Part shown: in pieces, positions 38,001 through 50,191 of the stretch | Numbering within the stretch: position 1 is the first letter of the stretch | Layout: each line of letters starts with the position of its first letter | NCBI GenBank assembly: GCA_038502055.1 | Contig: JAXRKN010000040.1 | Location: 124,001-188,000 of the forward strand | Direction of reading: 5' to 3' | Source: Tanytarsus gracilentus | Taxonomy: Eukaryota; Arthropoda; Insecta; Diptera; Chironomidae | DNA: 64,000 nucleotides | The notes under the pieces: generated by a model | The model's database searches: none | The model's input: only the letters and a program-made list of their open reading frames with translations | Told to the model about the DNA's origin: nothing | Translations under genes and position numbers: made by a program

Positions 38001-41000
38001 ATTTTTCTTTTTAACCTAAAAGACATAAAAACTAGGTGTGCTGTGCAGTCTGACATTATAAATGCTTATCTCTTCCCTCTCATCAGTTAAGAATTCTTTC
38101 GCTTTTTACTTGAAATGAAAAGAGCTTTTTGATGTAAGTCTGAAAATGAATAAAATATGTGTTTTTCAGAAAGGTGTGGTGATAGCTCAACTTTTTCCTT
38201 CAAGCTATCATCATTGTTGCTGCTCTTGAGAGTAAAATGTGTAAATTTTCTTTTTATGGAGAAATTTGACGATATGAAATAGAAAGTTTCATACAAATTG
38301 CCTGTCACTCACTCACTCGACTTACAAGTATGTCGAAAAATGATTTATGAGCTCAATTTTACTTTCACTTTCAGACTTCAACATTGATATGAAAATGTAT
38401 GCCGGAAAAATAATTAAAAATCTAATGAGCTTTAAATTAATTCACTAAACATACCAAAATGTGATTTTATTGTGCTCACTAAATGATCCCATAATTAATG
38501 ATTAATTTACGAATTTTTATGTCAATAGTTTTCGATGCTCATTTCAGTAATACGCAGCAAATAATCATGGTCGTTATTGTCAATTTTAATCACCATAAAA
38601 TGCTTGGTATTAGCCATTATACAATATAGAGTCATGGCGTATAACTATCGATAAGAACAATATGTTGAGTGTCTCATAAAATTCAACCATGAACAACATG
38701 TTGCGTGCTATTGTAATATCAACGTCATTGTTTGAGGCCAAAAATTAGGAGCATTTTAAGTTGTAGCTTTTCCAACCAAAAATAATTGCCATCATTGTGG
38801 CAATTAGTAAATTTTGTATCACAATGAAGAAAATTAGAGTTTTCCACCGTGAGTTCCGTTCTTACAAACAGGATGAAGTGAACAAAATGTGTTGCGTGCC
38901 GAGCGCTATTTTTACGGTTGAATAACTTCACATTTTCCACCTCAAGCATATATTTTACGATGTCAAGAGTCGAGATGACAATGGAACTCCTCAAAGTATC
39001 CTTAAATAGCTGTCACTATGTTGGCAAAAAAATGTCTTATACAGTGTGTAATAAAATATTTGAAAGAAAAAGTGAAATGCATACATGACATGAGCTCAAA
39101 CATAACTCCGCAAAGATAAATTTACTGAAAAAACTGTTTACTCACCTAATGCGATCGTCAAATATTGACTCAAAGTATTTACTTCAGCAATTTATTATTT
39201 GCACAGCCTCACATCAGATTTCTCCCATCATCTATCTTCGAGAGAGAGAGAGTGAGAGTGAGAGAACGGCAACTGACAGATATGAACGAAAAAAGATGGA
39301 GAGAAGTTAAGAAGATAGAAAATTGATATATTTCCGCATGGCACATAGCAGCAGATGTAACTTCATGTCAATTGATGAAGCACTCTTAAATTCTCTATCT
39401 TGCTATTAATTGGCTTATTTTAGCAATGAAATAGAAGAGATTAATTGTTGAGTGCACTTGACATGGACAATTTGAGGCAGGCAAAAAAATTTACTTTTGA
39501 GATCAAAAATGTTTTTAAAATTATTTTTATTTCACCTTTAAAAAAAGTTTAAATTTATTTAGCTTTTCATTTTTAATTCTAATAAAATGCAAATTAAGCA
39601 TAAAAGTTTCAAAAAATTCTAATTTTTTCATTTTGATTGCCATTTCATGACTCAGAAGTTTAAATCATTCTCACATATAGCATTCACAATTTTTTTTTGT
39701 CTGTGCCATTTAGAATGTGAGTTATAAGCAACTAAAAATATATTTTTTTTTCATTCATGTGCATCAGAAAAGTTGAATAAAATTGGCATTTCGCTTTTTC
39801 AGGCATACTTCCGTTTAAAAAGGATTTTTTGCTGTGGTCACTTTTTCCGAGGACTTCCGATTAATGTGAAATTGTACGAAACACAAAAGAGAGAAAGGCA
39901 TGAAAAGAGTTAATATACGTGAAAAAAAATCTAGTCAGGTCTAAAATATATTTTTTCATTTTTTTCTCTCTCGGCTAATTGAAACTGTTTTTTTCATTAT
40001 AACTATAACATTTTTGAGGCGGGTTGTGTCACACATAATTTTCTCGCATAATTATAACACTGGCGTGAGGCGCAAAAAAATGATAAATTACAACTAGACA
40101 TGCATGCACACCGTGTAGCAGTCTGTTGTTCGAGTCGCATGTGCTGATTTATTTTAGTTCTAATTACGGCTAATGTCCTAAAATTGTTATTTAATGTCTC
40201 AAGATTCCTCGTCGTTCCATCATGTGTTAATGAAATAATCATTCACATATGAATACCTAAAAACTAACGCTCTCATGTGTGCTATTTGAAAAATCGATGG
40301 AGAAAAAAATTCTCATCAAACTTACGTCACAAGGAATATTTCTCTAGAGAATCATCGCAGATATAAATTTCACGAAATAATTACATCAACCAATTAAAAT
40401 TTCATACAAAAGCGAGTCTATGGAGACACATCTCTCGCAATGGCAGGGAAATGTAAGAAATGTAATTAGTTTCAGTCTCGTCTCAATATCGTGCCAAGAA
40501 GAATTTAATTAAATAGCATGGCATTTATTACTTATTTCTCTATGGCAATGCACAAAAATGGATGCAATTTTTCAACGTTAAATTTAAATTTAAAAAATAA
40601 TTCTTTTCACATGATACTCAAATTAAGCAAATATTCAAAATCTCTAACAACTACTTGACCGAGTATTGTTATGATTATTGTACGTTAGAGAATAAATGTG
40701 TATTGAGCACGAATGAAATGTCATTGAAAATTTTTCTCTCCATCTCATGAACAAAAAATTCAACAAAATGCGTGAGTATACTTGAGAAACTCGAGAACTA
40801 GAGATGATATCGTAAGAAGGAGAGCCATTAAGAGAAAATTGGAAAAAGTAGTGTCATAAATTTTTCCTCACTCCTGCGTTAATTCAATAAACTCCAATTT
40901 TTTCATATCGTGTATCTTCCATTGTCGAGAGGAAAACTTTTCTTTTTATTTACCGAGACGATATTGTTATGATACAAATTACATGATAAATGTCTAGTTG

Positions 41001-43957
41001 AAAGGGGAAAAGAGAGAGGATGAGAAATGAAAATGGGATATAAACAGACAAATAACATCATAGAACGTGCTCGTGAAGGACGTGCGTTGAATTTTTAAAT
41101 CCGATTTTCATTTCTTTTATGCACTCTCACTTGCGCTCATGAGGACCTCGAAAAAAAATATAGCAATCGAAGACATTTAAATCACTTTAATTGGCCACGA
41201 TGCAAAGCTCGAAAAACTTAAAATTCTCTTGATGTTTCGTTAAAAGTTTCATATCACGTAATGCACTTTTGGAGCGTTAAAAATATGAAAAATTATTGTC
41301 GAATTGATGTTTTTGCATTTTTGAGCAGTGCTTACTGTGTACGAGAAGGAAAAGCTGCAAAAATATTCAAAGTTTTATGCATAATTGATTATTCAATCTC
41401 TCCACATACCTCAATATGACTGATTGTCCATATTTGCAGAGTGATGTACATCGAATGATGTAGAGAGTGAAAATTCACAATGGTTTTATTGTGTTATGTC
41501 AAAGTCATCTGGCTATTGTTTGGAATATGAATGCAACATGCATCGAGGACAATATTTTTGGACTAAAATTTTGAATGGAGAAACATTTTATTGTGAATCG
41601 GACACTCTTCTCGGAATGGTAATAAACGAGAGTGCTGCATCTAATGAAACAATACCAAAAACGACTTTTGGATGTGTCAAAAAACAGATATGTTAAACAT
41701 TATGTTGCATGAAAATACAATTTGAATGAATTCTTTAAAAATCTTTTAAAAAAATATTTAGCTTTTAACGCCATTGATTTTTAAACAGTTCTAAAAAATC
41801 ATAAAATTTAAATTTTAAATTTTCTCTCTCTTGATATTTCAACTTTCACCTTTTTATCATCTATATAAGCTTTCTAGCTTTCCATCATATATTGTATCAG
41901 CATAATATTGTGAACGAGAGTAAAAACTCTCATGAGGTTGCCTCTCATTCAAAATATTGAAATGGGTCTGTTCATCATTCAGCAACTTTTCACTATGCAA
42001 ACATATACATCGAGTATCGGCTGATGTTGCTGTTGAGGGAAAATCAATTTGAAATAATAGATCATTAGGAAGATTTTCACCAGTTTGTTGGTGGTTCGGT
42101 ATGTGTGTGTGTATGAGGATTTACCACACTACACTATGGTATTCGATTTCACAACATTGTTTGCAGTTTGAGGTGTCAAAATCAATAACATTTCCATGTT
42201 ACAGTTTACTGTACACGGTGACATTTTATATGTGCATTTCACAATAGAATTCCGCAATATATGCGGTTATTGGTGGAACATGTAACTACTCCAATGTATT
42301 TATATCGGGTGGTTTAGGCAATTAGTTTTTATGGCATGTCATTAATTTGTGGATTTTGCTCACATATAAACTTCATCCTCTAGCTCACGAAATTTTATTG
42401 TCCTTGCCGCAGCCATGAGCACTCAGTGGAGTTGATATAGCGAAATCTTCTAATTAATCCACACACACAATAGATTACTATGGTGGAATGCGGTTGATAT
42501 GCTCGTTAAATCAATTTTTGTACTCGAAAATTTTGTTTGCTTTTGATACCACATGTTGATTGTACGTCATTAATTTTAATGATGAGTCAACTGATGGCGT
42601 AACACCAAAGCAAAAATTTGGAGTGTAAAAGATTCAGACGAGCGAGTGAGTAAATAGAGATAGGGAAAAGTGAAGAGGGATTAACTACTTAACGACGATG
42701 AAGCGAGGTTGTTGTCTCTCCGAAAAACTTTTACGACCGATGACACTCAATAGCTGCTCTTGACAAGAGCTTACATATGCCCATTGCATATGACAGTTTT
42801 TCAATCAGAGATTTATGATGATGTTGACAAGGGAAAATTGTGGTTTTAATTAACCTAAAATCAAAGGGAAGACAATAAATTAAAAAATAAAAATAACTAA
42901 AATCTTGACTCTACTCGACGAATGTAAAATTAGTTTTTTTTCTAAAGAATAATTTTTTTAGTTTCCATCCCCTGCAATCCTTTTAGATGTATACAAAAAT
43001 CGCATAGACAATGCCAAGAGATTTTACAGAGATGATAATTGAAAAAAAATCCAACAGAAGGAAAATATTTTTAATGCACCGTTGCCACTGTCCTTTAAGA
43101 TAAAATAACCATGATAAAAAAAGAAATGAGAACCTTTTTCATTAGCATTCATAATATTATTTTTTTCGGAGATGAAATATTAAAGAAGATGAAAAAATGC
43201 TTTTCAAATTAACTCAATCGAAAAAAGAATGAGGCAAACGAAATCTGTGATGTTAATGCACAGAAAAGGAAGAGAAAAATTTCAAGTAAAGATAGGCATC
43301 TCATGAATTCTCTTTTATGACTTTCGCGCACGGAAAAATTGTCGAAAAGCGGCCATTAAAAATAAATAAATTAAAAAAATAATCGGAAGAGCAGCATCGG
43401 GGCGTGTGAAATAAGATGAAAAAAAAATTTCCATTAAAAAAATATCATCATCCTTTGAACGAGAAAAATGTATTTTTATGGCCCTCGGCAGCATTGATAA
43501 CGTGAAGAAATTGCAGAGAATGTAAATCAATTCAAAATCATTTTTCTCATACTTAAAAATCACTCTACTGTAAAAAGCGTTTCAGGTGCTCTTGCCATTT
43601 CCGGAAGGAGAATTTTTTCATGCATTTTAAGCACCTTTTTGTACTTTTCCACACACAAATGCACATTTTATCATAAATCTTTTTAAAAAGTGTTTCCTCT
43701 GCTCATTTTCACACCGTATTATATCATGAATCGTAACGGGTAACTGGCACGGCGAGCTTACATCAACATTTCTCCTTTTTTCTGCATCAAAGTCTTTTCA
43801 TTCATGTTTGAATGCTAAAACATAAATCCGATTTGCTTTTTTTACTTTTCAAATGTGAATCCATTCCTGTGTATTTAGAGATAAGAAAAATTTTAGTTTA
43901 GTTTTGAAAACTGCCACGAAATCATGAAAAAGATATTTTTTGAAATGAAAATAAAAT
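35060..43957. other. Large non-coding interval
   Basis: The first 100 or so bases are the 5' UTR and promoter side of the collagen gene. The remaining 8.8 kb shows no exon I can support. Low-complexity tracts include a GA-rich run at about 39240-39265. A Cys-containing 66-codon frame at 41496-41696 is discussed as a weak candidate. Confidence 0.45.
39240..39265. repeat. GA-rich microsatellite
   Basis: Run of GA dinucleotides interrupted by GTGA units. Confidence 0.7.
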
Positions 43958-43963
43958 TTTATT
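43958..43963 (-). terminator. Poly(A) signal of the COQ3-like gene
   Basis: AATAAA on the minus strand, about 50 nt beyond the stop codon of the COQ3-like frame. Confidence 0.55.
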
Positions 43964-44012
43964 AAGTTTTTTCTATTCTAACAATTTGGTCTAATTAAGT
44001 TTAAAATTATCA

Positions 44013-44741
44013 TTAATTTTTCACAGCATGCAGAGCATAAAAAAGCTTATTGTGGTCAGTGAAATACCAGTCACGTTTAAATAAGCCATACCAAATGCCT
44101 CTGATACTTGCTGTTGTGCAACTATTTTTCTTTAAAATTTCTTCAATTTCTGAAGGTTTCACAAACATGCTGTGGCTGTGCGTTCCTCTAGGGATGATTC
44201 CAAAAATTGTTTCGAGAATGAAAATGCCATAAAACCATCCGATAAAAGTTCGATTCCATGTCGCAATAAAAATGCTGCCACCTGGTTTAAGTGTGTCAAT
44301 TGACGCTTTTAAAAGTGATTTAAGGTCAGCAACATGCTCAGCGACGTCAAACATGACAACAACGTCATAAGTCTCCTTATTGTTGATACAGTGATTTTCC
44401 ACTGTATCGCAAATGTAATTCACTTTCAGATCGTCGTGCACGGCAAGGTGTTCTTTTGCCGCTTCAATTAATTTAAAGCTAGGATCAACTCCGGTAACGT
44501 CCATTTTAAGTTTAGCAAATGATTCACATGAAATTCCAGCACCACAGCCAACATCCAAAAGTTTTAAACCATTAAGTGATTTACCAAGTGCTTTCAATTC
44601 TTCAGTCAGCAATGGAATTCTAATTGAAGGACCTTGCTTATGAAGAAGTGTCACAGGTCCCTTGAAATTCCACCATCTACTTGCATGAGCAGAAAATCTT
44701 TCAACTTCTTTTTGGTCAATGCTCGAATTTAAGTCCATCAT
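44013..44741 (-). CDS. COQ3: COQ3-like ubiquinone biosynthesis O-methyltransferase
   Basis: One uninterrupted frame of 242 residues. It starts at the ATG ATG pair at 44741; a few more in-frame codons lie upstream but no ATG before a TGA stop. The order of motifs is that of UbiG/COQ3: IDQKEVERFSAHASRWW near the start, SAM-binding LLDVGCGAG (61-69), VTGVDPS, then FDVAEHV where family members usually have a SEVVEHV-like string. TLKPGGSIFIATWNRT, PRGTHSHSMFVKP and the YALHAVKN end complete it. The enzyme would methylate the hydroxyl groups of the ubiquinone ring, normally at the matrix face of the mitochondrial inner membrane with other COQ proteins. Two oddities: no mitochondrial targeting segment is seen before the catalytic domain, and there are no introns. 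Either a short upstream exon was missed, or this is a retrocopy or divergent paralogue. Its intact frame and poly(A) signal argue that it is expressed. Confidence 0.85.
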   Translation of the reverse strand: MMDLNSSIDQKEVERFSAHASRWWNFKGPVTLLHKQGPSIRIPLLTEELKALGKSLNGLKLLDVGCGAGISCESFAKLKMDVTGVDPSFKLIEAAKEHLAVHDDLKVNYICDTVENHCINNKETYDVVVMFDVAEHVADLKSLLKASIDTLKPGGSIFIATWNRTFIGWFYGIFILETIFGIIPRGTHSHSMFVKPSEIEEILKKNSCTTASIRGIWYGLFKRDWYFTDHNKLFYALHAVKN

Positions 44742-46734
44742 CAATTTTTTTTTAATTTCGTTGAACTTATCGCTGTAAATGCTGAATGATCACTGAGCAC
44801 TTCACATTTTCAAATATAGCTTTATCATTTTAAGACTTCTTTGTTTACATACACTATAAAGAGATGGAATAAGGAAAATAATTTTCTAAGCAAATTTTTG
44901 TTTAAAAAAATTGTGACGCAGCGTGAAAGCGTTTAATCATTTTCACACTTAAATATGATTGTTTAATTTTTAAATTAATTAAAATGCTGATAAACGTCGC
45001 ATCCATCTCTTGAATTACATAGCAGAACATAACACAGACTGACAGCCAGACGAAAAAAAATATAATGGATGGACTGTGCGATAAGTTAGAGAACGACCCA
45101 TAGCAAAGGAAGGAATTTCGGTTAAGATAAGAATTTTTTTACTCAATGAAATTAAATTAATTTTTAAACGTCGTTGTTTATTTTTAGAATGTAAATAAAG
45201 TATTTTTGGAAGATATTTAGATAGCTGATAAAAAAATCAGAGATGGATCAAAACATTTTCATTTTCTCATGAACAACGGTAGGGGAATATTTTTTGCTTA
45301 CAACTCTTAAAAACAAAAATTCTTGAAATGAAAGGAAGGAAATTAAGTTTTTTGAAAACTTTTTCTCTCAACTACTTTTTCAACGAGCCCATAAACCTCA
45401 AACTTTTTGTTGCCTCCATTCATACAATAATAAATTTTTCGCATGAAACATTTAAATAAATTAAGACTCGTGTCGGAGCTTAAAAATACCATTGAAAGAA
45501 AAAAAAGAAATATTTCTGGAGTAACAAATAAACAGCAACTGTCTGCATTGCGAAATGAATGTTTTATGGAATGGCAGGCAAACAAAAAGCAATTGTCAGA
45601 AGAAAGGATTTTAATAAATGTAAAAGCATTTCAAATTAAGTTTTTCTTTACATTCCAGTTCTCTTCAAATAAATGTCATTTGTATAATCGCTGTTATTTT
45701 TTAAACTGTAAAGATCTTCCGCAACGATTATAATTTTTTCCTCTTTACTCACTTAATTTTCGTTCCGCAACTGTCGTGTGGATGTACATTTTCTACTTGG
45801 ATATAAAGAAAGGGCAATAAACACAGCTATTGCGTGACTTTTACTTATCTATTTAATGCCCAGTTAAATTTATTTCGTCATTTATAAAAGAACTCGAGTG
45901 AAAAATAGAGAATCACACCCACATTTTCCATGTCTGCAAGAAAGTTTTATAAAGTCATTGTCGGTGTGCCTCTCCTCTAAATTGTGCCCATACATTTGTT
46001 GTAGATATTCCAAAAAATAATTTGCCTTTGTTAAAATAAAGAACAGCAGCGAGTAAATTTGTCGAGCCACACCTTAGCAATTCTTACCAAGTTTATGTTA
46101 GCAGTTTTAATCCTGTTAATTCACATGGGAACAACCGCGCGAGAAATCTGAATGTGAAATCTTTACATGTGACTCAATGTGTGTGTGTATTTGCCTTTTT
46201 CAAGGTAGAGATTATAGTGCGTGGAAAATTAATCTTTTAAAATATTTTTTAGTTTTCAAGTTTTTTATCATAAAAAAGTCAACAGTGGATTATAAAACGC
46301 TGCAGATTCAATTAACTCATTTTCACAATTTCTCTCGGATGTAATGGCTTGAGAGAAAGAGACGAAGTAACTGTTTCTGACAATGATAAATCAATGTGAT
46401 TTGCTGAACATAATTGCATACATATAACTCAACTGCTACTTTATGTTATTTACGTAAAGCATTCCAATCTCATTAAATGAGTATCATTTTCAAGCGAGAG
46501 AGAAATTTAATTTGATTTTCATAACTATACATCATAGCAGAGCCCTCACATTCACACATTCAAAATGTTGATATCTTCATTGTCAACGGCATGACATGCG
46601 AAACTGATTTTGAATTTCTCGGAAGAAGTTTTCTTATTACACTGCATTTAAATATGAATGAAAGTAAGATCTTATACACATCATCATCGTCGTCGCTGTC
46701 ATGAGCTTCATATAGAGTGTTATAAATAAATAAA
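44742..46734. other. Non-coding stretch upstream of COQ3-like gene
   Basis: Contains the minus-strand promoter side of the COQ3-like gene. A plus-strand frame at 45443-45733 has a Lys/Glu-rich, helix-like first half but no domain, promoter or splice context I can defend. Nothing else supportable. Confidence 0.4.
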
Positions 46735-47768
46735 GGTTGTAAGCACTCTGTGACATTTTGCCCCTGTGACATTTTGCCCACACCAAAATTGGGGAAGGGA
46801 AAAAAAATAGGTAATTTGTCATGGTCAAATGAGGGAAAATTTGCAAAATATGTGGGGATGGTAAATTGGGGAAATAAAATTGACCTATATTTTTTGTCAT
46901 GGCAAATTGCCCATAATAATTTTTTTTGTCAAAATATAAACTTAATTAAAATAATTTAAAGTTTTTTGCGATATATCGAGCCAATACGGAAAATTTTAAA
47001 ATTTCTTTTTCCTATTTTTTGGGTTTTTCTGTGGTTTTTACATTAACAAAAATCAGGTTGTATTTTTTCTTAATAGAAATTTTATATATCACATGTACTA
47101 TCCAGAATTCATAGTTAGGGAGCTGTCTGCTCTCAAACCTGAAAAAGTAAGTCTTAAAATTTCTGAAAAATTTCGAAGATTCCAGGAGGTATTTTTGATT
47201 TTGCATCTTTTGATTCTTTTAAGATAAAAATCTGACTTGTTTGCATGTTGTAGATGAAGAACATTGAAATTTTTAAAAAATTATAAATTTTTTTATTTGA
47301 GGAAGTGCTTAATATCCTAAAAGAATTTAATTTCAAAATTTACTCTCATTTAATAGTTTTATAAATTTTATTTGGGATTTAGAAGAAGCAATTCGGTGTT
47401 TTATCACTTTCAGTTAAAAATTTTTGAGTATGGATACTAAGAAGTGCAATAGGTGCAAAATTAAAAATCGCTTATTTCTATTTAAGTATATCATAGTGAA
47501 ATTAGTGTAAAAAGTTAGTATAAAAAATTTGAAAAAATATTAAAACAATTAAATAATGTATGGGCAAATTGTCTGTGGGCAAAAAATATAGGGTCAATTT
47601 GTCCATGGTCAAATGAGGGCAAAATTTGCAAAATATGTGGGCATGGTCAAATCTGTGGGCAAATTGCCCCGGACAAATTGACCCTATATTTTTTTGCCCT
47701 TGCCCACGGATTTTGGGTGAGGGCAAAATGTCACAGGGGCAAAATGTCCTAACCCCGGTTGTAAGCAC
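46735..47768. mobile_element. Long-inverted-repeat (foldback/MITE-like) element with 12-bp direct flanks
   Basis: GGTTGTAAGCAC is repeated at 46735-46746 and 47757-47768. The enclosed 1,010 bp (46747-47756) has long, imperfect inverted ends. The left side carries two GACATTTTGCCC motifs, followed by a stretch with TTTGTCATGGTCAAATGAGGG and TTTGCAAAATATGTGGG. The reverse complement of the right side repeats the same series, again with two GACATTTTGCCC motifs, over about 180-200 bp. The middle (about 46930-47560) is AT-rich with no frame worth reporting. Long terminal inverted repeats with a 9-12 bp target duplication fit Mutator-like elements best, but no transposase is present to confirm this. 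Confidence 0.8.
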
Positions 47769-48632
47769 ACTTCAACTACTCTTAATTCAACTGTAATGTT
47801 TCGTTAAAATTCACTTATGAATATTTTATCTCGTGTGGCACACTCGCTTCCTTTAAGAAAGACATTTTAAGTGGATGGAATGACTAGCAAAAGTTGTGAT
47901 TTGATGGGTGCTTTTGAATTTAACCTTTGTCACTTAATTAAAAGCATAATTTTTATAGTGAAATTAAACATATTCGTTTATTGGTCAGTTTACTACTTAA
48001 ATTAAATTTTCTAATCACGTTTCTTATGAACGTTACACAATCATAATAATTCCAGTGGAATCGAATGACAAAAATAATTGGAAACTTAAGTATTTATTGT
48101 CAAGATCTCACCCTCATAATGAAATTTGTATTCAATCCATAAAAGCTAATTATTTGCGGGCATAATTCATTCTTATATGTATTTTTTTCTTTAACGATGA
48201 TGTAAGTCGAAGACGAAAGGAAGAAGAAGAAATTTTTCTTTCCTCTTTATGCCGAAAAGTGCCTGCTTGCCTGCGATTGGATAAAAAAACTTTTTCTCAC
48301 TCGTTAAAGGAAAATTTTCTCTTCAATTCTTCTGTGCGGAGGAGATGAGGAAGGCGAAAGTGTGTCAAGCGGCAAAAAACAAGCATGCGGCTTTCCTTTT
48401 GCGCTCTCGCTCTCTCAGAATGCCATAAAAAATAACTCTCAATTTCTAGTCGCTCAATGTTGCTTGAAACTTTGTAGACTTTTCATGAGAGAGATAATGT
48501 TGCATGTGTAATTTACAGATTATGATTGAGGGAAAATTTGTGGCTTTTAAAAATAATTCAAAATTGAAGAGCCACTTGAGATTATGAATTTCGTCAATGA
48601 TAATTCTTAAGCACCTAATAATAACTGAAAAT
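47769..48632. other. Intergenic, upstream of lipase array
   Basis: AT-rich sequence with no frame or RNA gene I can support; ends at the TATA box of the first lipase gene. Confidence 0.5.
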
Positions 48633-48670
48633 TATAAAAAGGTTTGCAATCAAAGCTTAAATTTCAGTGA
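48633..48670 (+). promoter_or_regulatory. TATA and initiator of lipase gene 1
   Basis: TATAAAAA at 48633-48640 and TTCAGTGA with likely +1 A at 48666, 33 nt from the first TATA base. The ATG follows 20 nt later at 48686. Confidence 0.7.
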
Positions 48671-48685
48671 GTTGAGTGCTGCAAA

Positions 48686-49998
48686 ATGAATATAATTTTA
48701 TTATTGATAGAATTTTTCGGAGTTGGTGGGTTATCAATAAAATCGATAAAAATGAAATGCGATTAATTATGTTTCATTTAGCGAGCGCAATTCCAGTAAA
48801 AGACTATCGATGGAGTCTTGTTAGAACTCAAAGTGGAAAAAGTCATGTAACGGATTTAAATCCTATAGAATTTGAGCAAGAACCACAGCCCTCATATGAT
48901 CCTCTTACCGATGTCATCTATTTACTTTTCACAAGAAGAAATCCAACCCAAGGTCAAGTTTTAGACACTTTTAATATGGAAACTGTCAGAAACTCAAACT
49001 GGAATTCAAATAATGGTGTTAGATTCATCATTCACGGCTACAATGGTCATGCTAATGTTAGAGAAAATCCAATCTTGACTGAAGCATATTTAACCTATGC
49101 AGATCAAAATGTTGTTGGTAATTTTTTAAAATGAAAAACCTAAACGAAAATTTAAATAATTTTATTAAGTTGTCGATTGGGGAGTTGGAGCTCAAACTAT
49201 CAATTTTATCACTGCTCGTAACCGTGTTGGACCCACTGGAAATGGCGTGGCAATTTTTATTGACCGATTAGTGGCTGCAGGTCTCACAACGCTGAATCAA
49301 ATTCATATTGTTGGTCACAGCTTAGGGTAGAAGCTTTAAATAAATAAATTTCGTATAACAATTAATTTGACTTAGGTCACATGTTGCTGGTAATGTAGGA
49401 AAGGCTGTGACTGGTGGTCGGATTGGTGCAATCTTTGGAACTGATCCAGGAGGTTTTAGTGTTTATTAATGATTAATTTTTTAAATCAAAGAATTTATGT
49501 TTAGGTCCTTTGTTCAATCTTAATAGTCTTGATAGATTGGACGTTGAAGACGCCATTTACACAGAAGGTATTCATACAAACGCTGGATTTACTGGATTTT
49601 CGCAACCCATAACGCATGCAGGTAATGATAAAAGTATTTTTGTCTCATCATCAAAATTCATTTTTTATTAATTAGCATTCTATCCAAATTGGGGAACTAA
49701 TCAACCTGGTAAAATAATCACAAATGTATTTTAATAATTTTTAAGAAATTTTAACTTTCCATAAGGTTGTGAACATGATCCGAACTGGTGCGCACATGCA
49801 AGATCAAATGATTTTTATGCAGAGTCTATCAATAGTCCGCGACTCATAGCTAGACAGTGCGTTAATCATGATGAAATTACAGCACGAAATTGTCCCGGAA
49901 CTGGTCTTAGTGGAATTCTGGGAGGTGACCATCCAAAGCACATTCGAGGTGTTTTCTTTTTAGAAACTAATGCAGAATCACCATTTGGACGAGGCTAA
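48686..49998 (+). CDS. Secreted pancreatic-lipase-family lipase, copy 1 of 4 (7 exons)
   Basis: Exons 48686-48725, 48782-49117, 49170-49326, 49376-49452, 49505-49621, 49676-49708 and 49766-49998 join to 330 residues. A hydrophobic signal sequence (1-16) is followed by the mature start, with RWSLV, DLNP and YLLFTRRNP. A HGYNGH oxyanion-region motif comes next. Catalytic Ser176 is in GHSLG, Asp201 in TDPGGPLF and His264 in CAHARS. The lid between its cysteines is short, as in insect phospholipase A1-like and neutral lipases, and the chain ends GVFFLETNAESPFGRG. It would hydrolyse acylglycerols or phospholipids outside the cell, plausibly in the gut; the substrate cannot be told. It keeps more introns than its neighbours, and its second intron sits about seven codons upstream of the one in copies 2 and 3. 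AATAAA follows at 50029-50034. Confidence 0.9.
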
Positions 49999-50134
49999 AT
50001 GCAAATTTTAAAGTCTTTAAATTGAAAAAATAAATTTTTCATATCTTTTCACAAAATTGTGACATTTTTTTAAAAGCCTTTCTTTTTACTCGATAGAGCT
50101 TTTTATCATCGAATGATTACATTATCAAATCATT

Positions 50135-50170
50135 TATAAAACAAAACAATTTTCAAGATTATTTCAGAGT
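50135..50170 (+). promoter_or_regulatory. TATA and initiator of lipase gene 2
   Basis: TATAAAAC from 50135 and TTCAGAG with likely +1 A at 50166, spacing 31 nt. The promoter lies only about 100 nt after the poly(A) signal of lipase gene 1. Confidence 0.65.
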
Positions 50171-50191
50171 TCTTTAAGCTTTGAAGGAGGG

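Noticed and set aside
40100..40160. GTTCGAGTC resembling a tRNA T-loop
   Set aside because: No matching acceptor, D or anticodon arms could be found around it.
45443..45733. Lys/Glu-rich 96-codon frame
   Set aside because: First half looks helical but the second half is Phe/Asn/Leu background; no promoter, poly(A) or homologue I can name.
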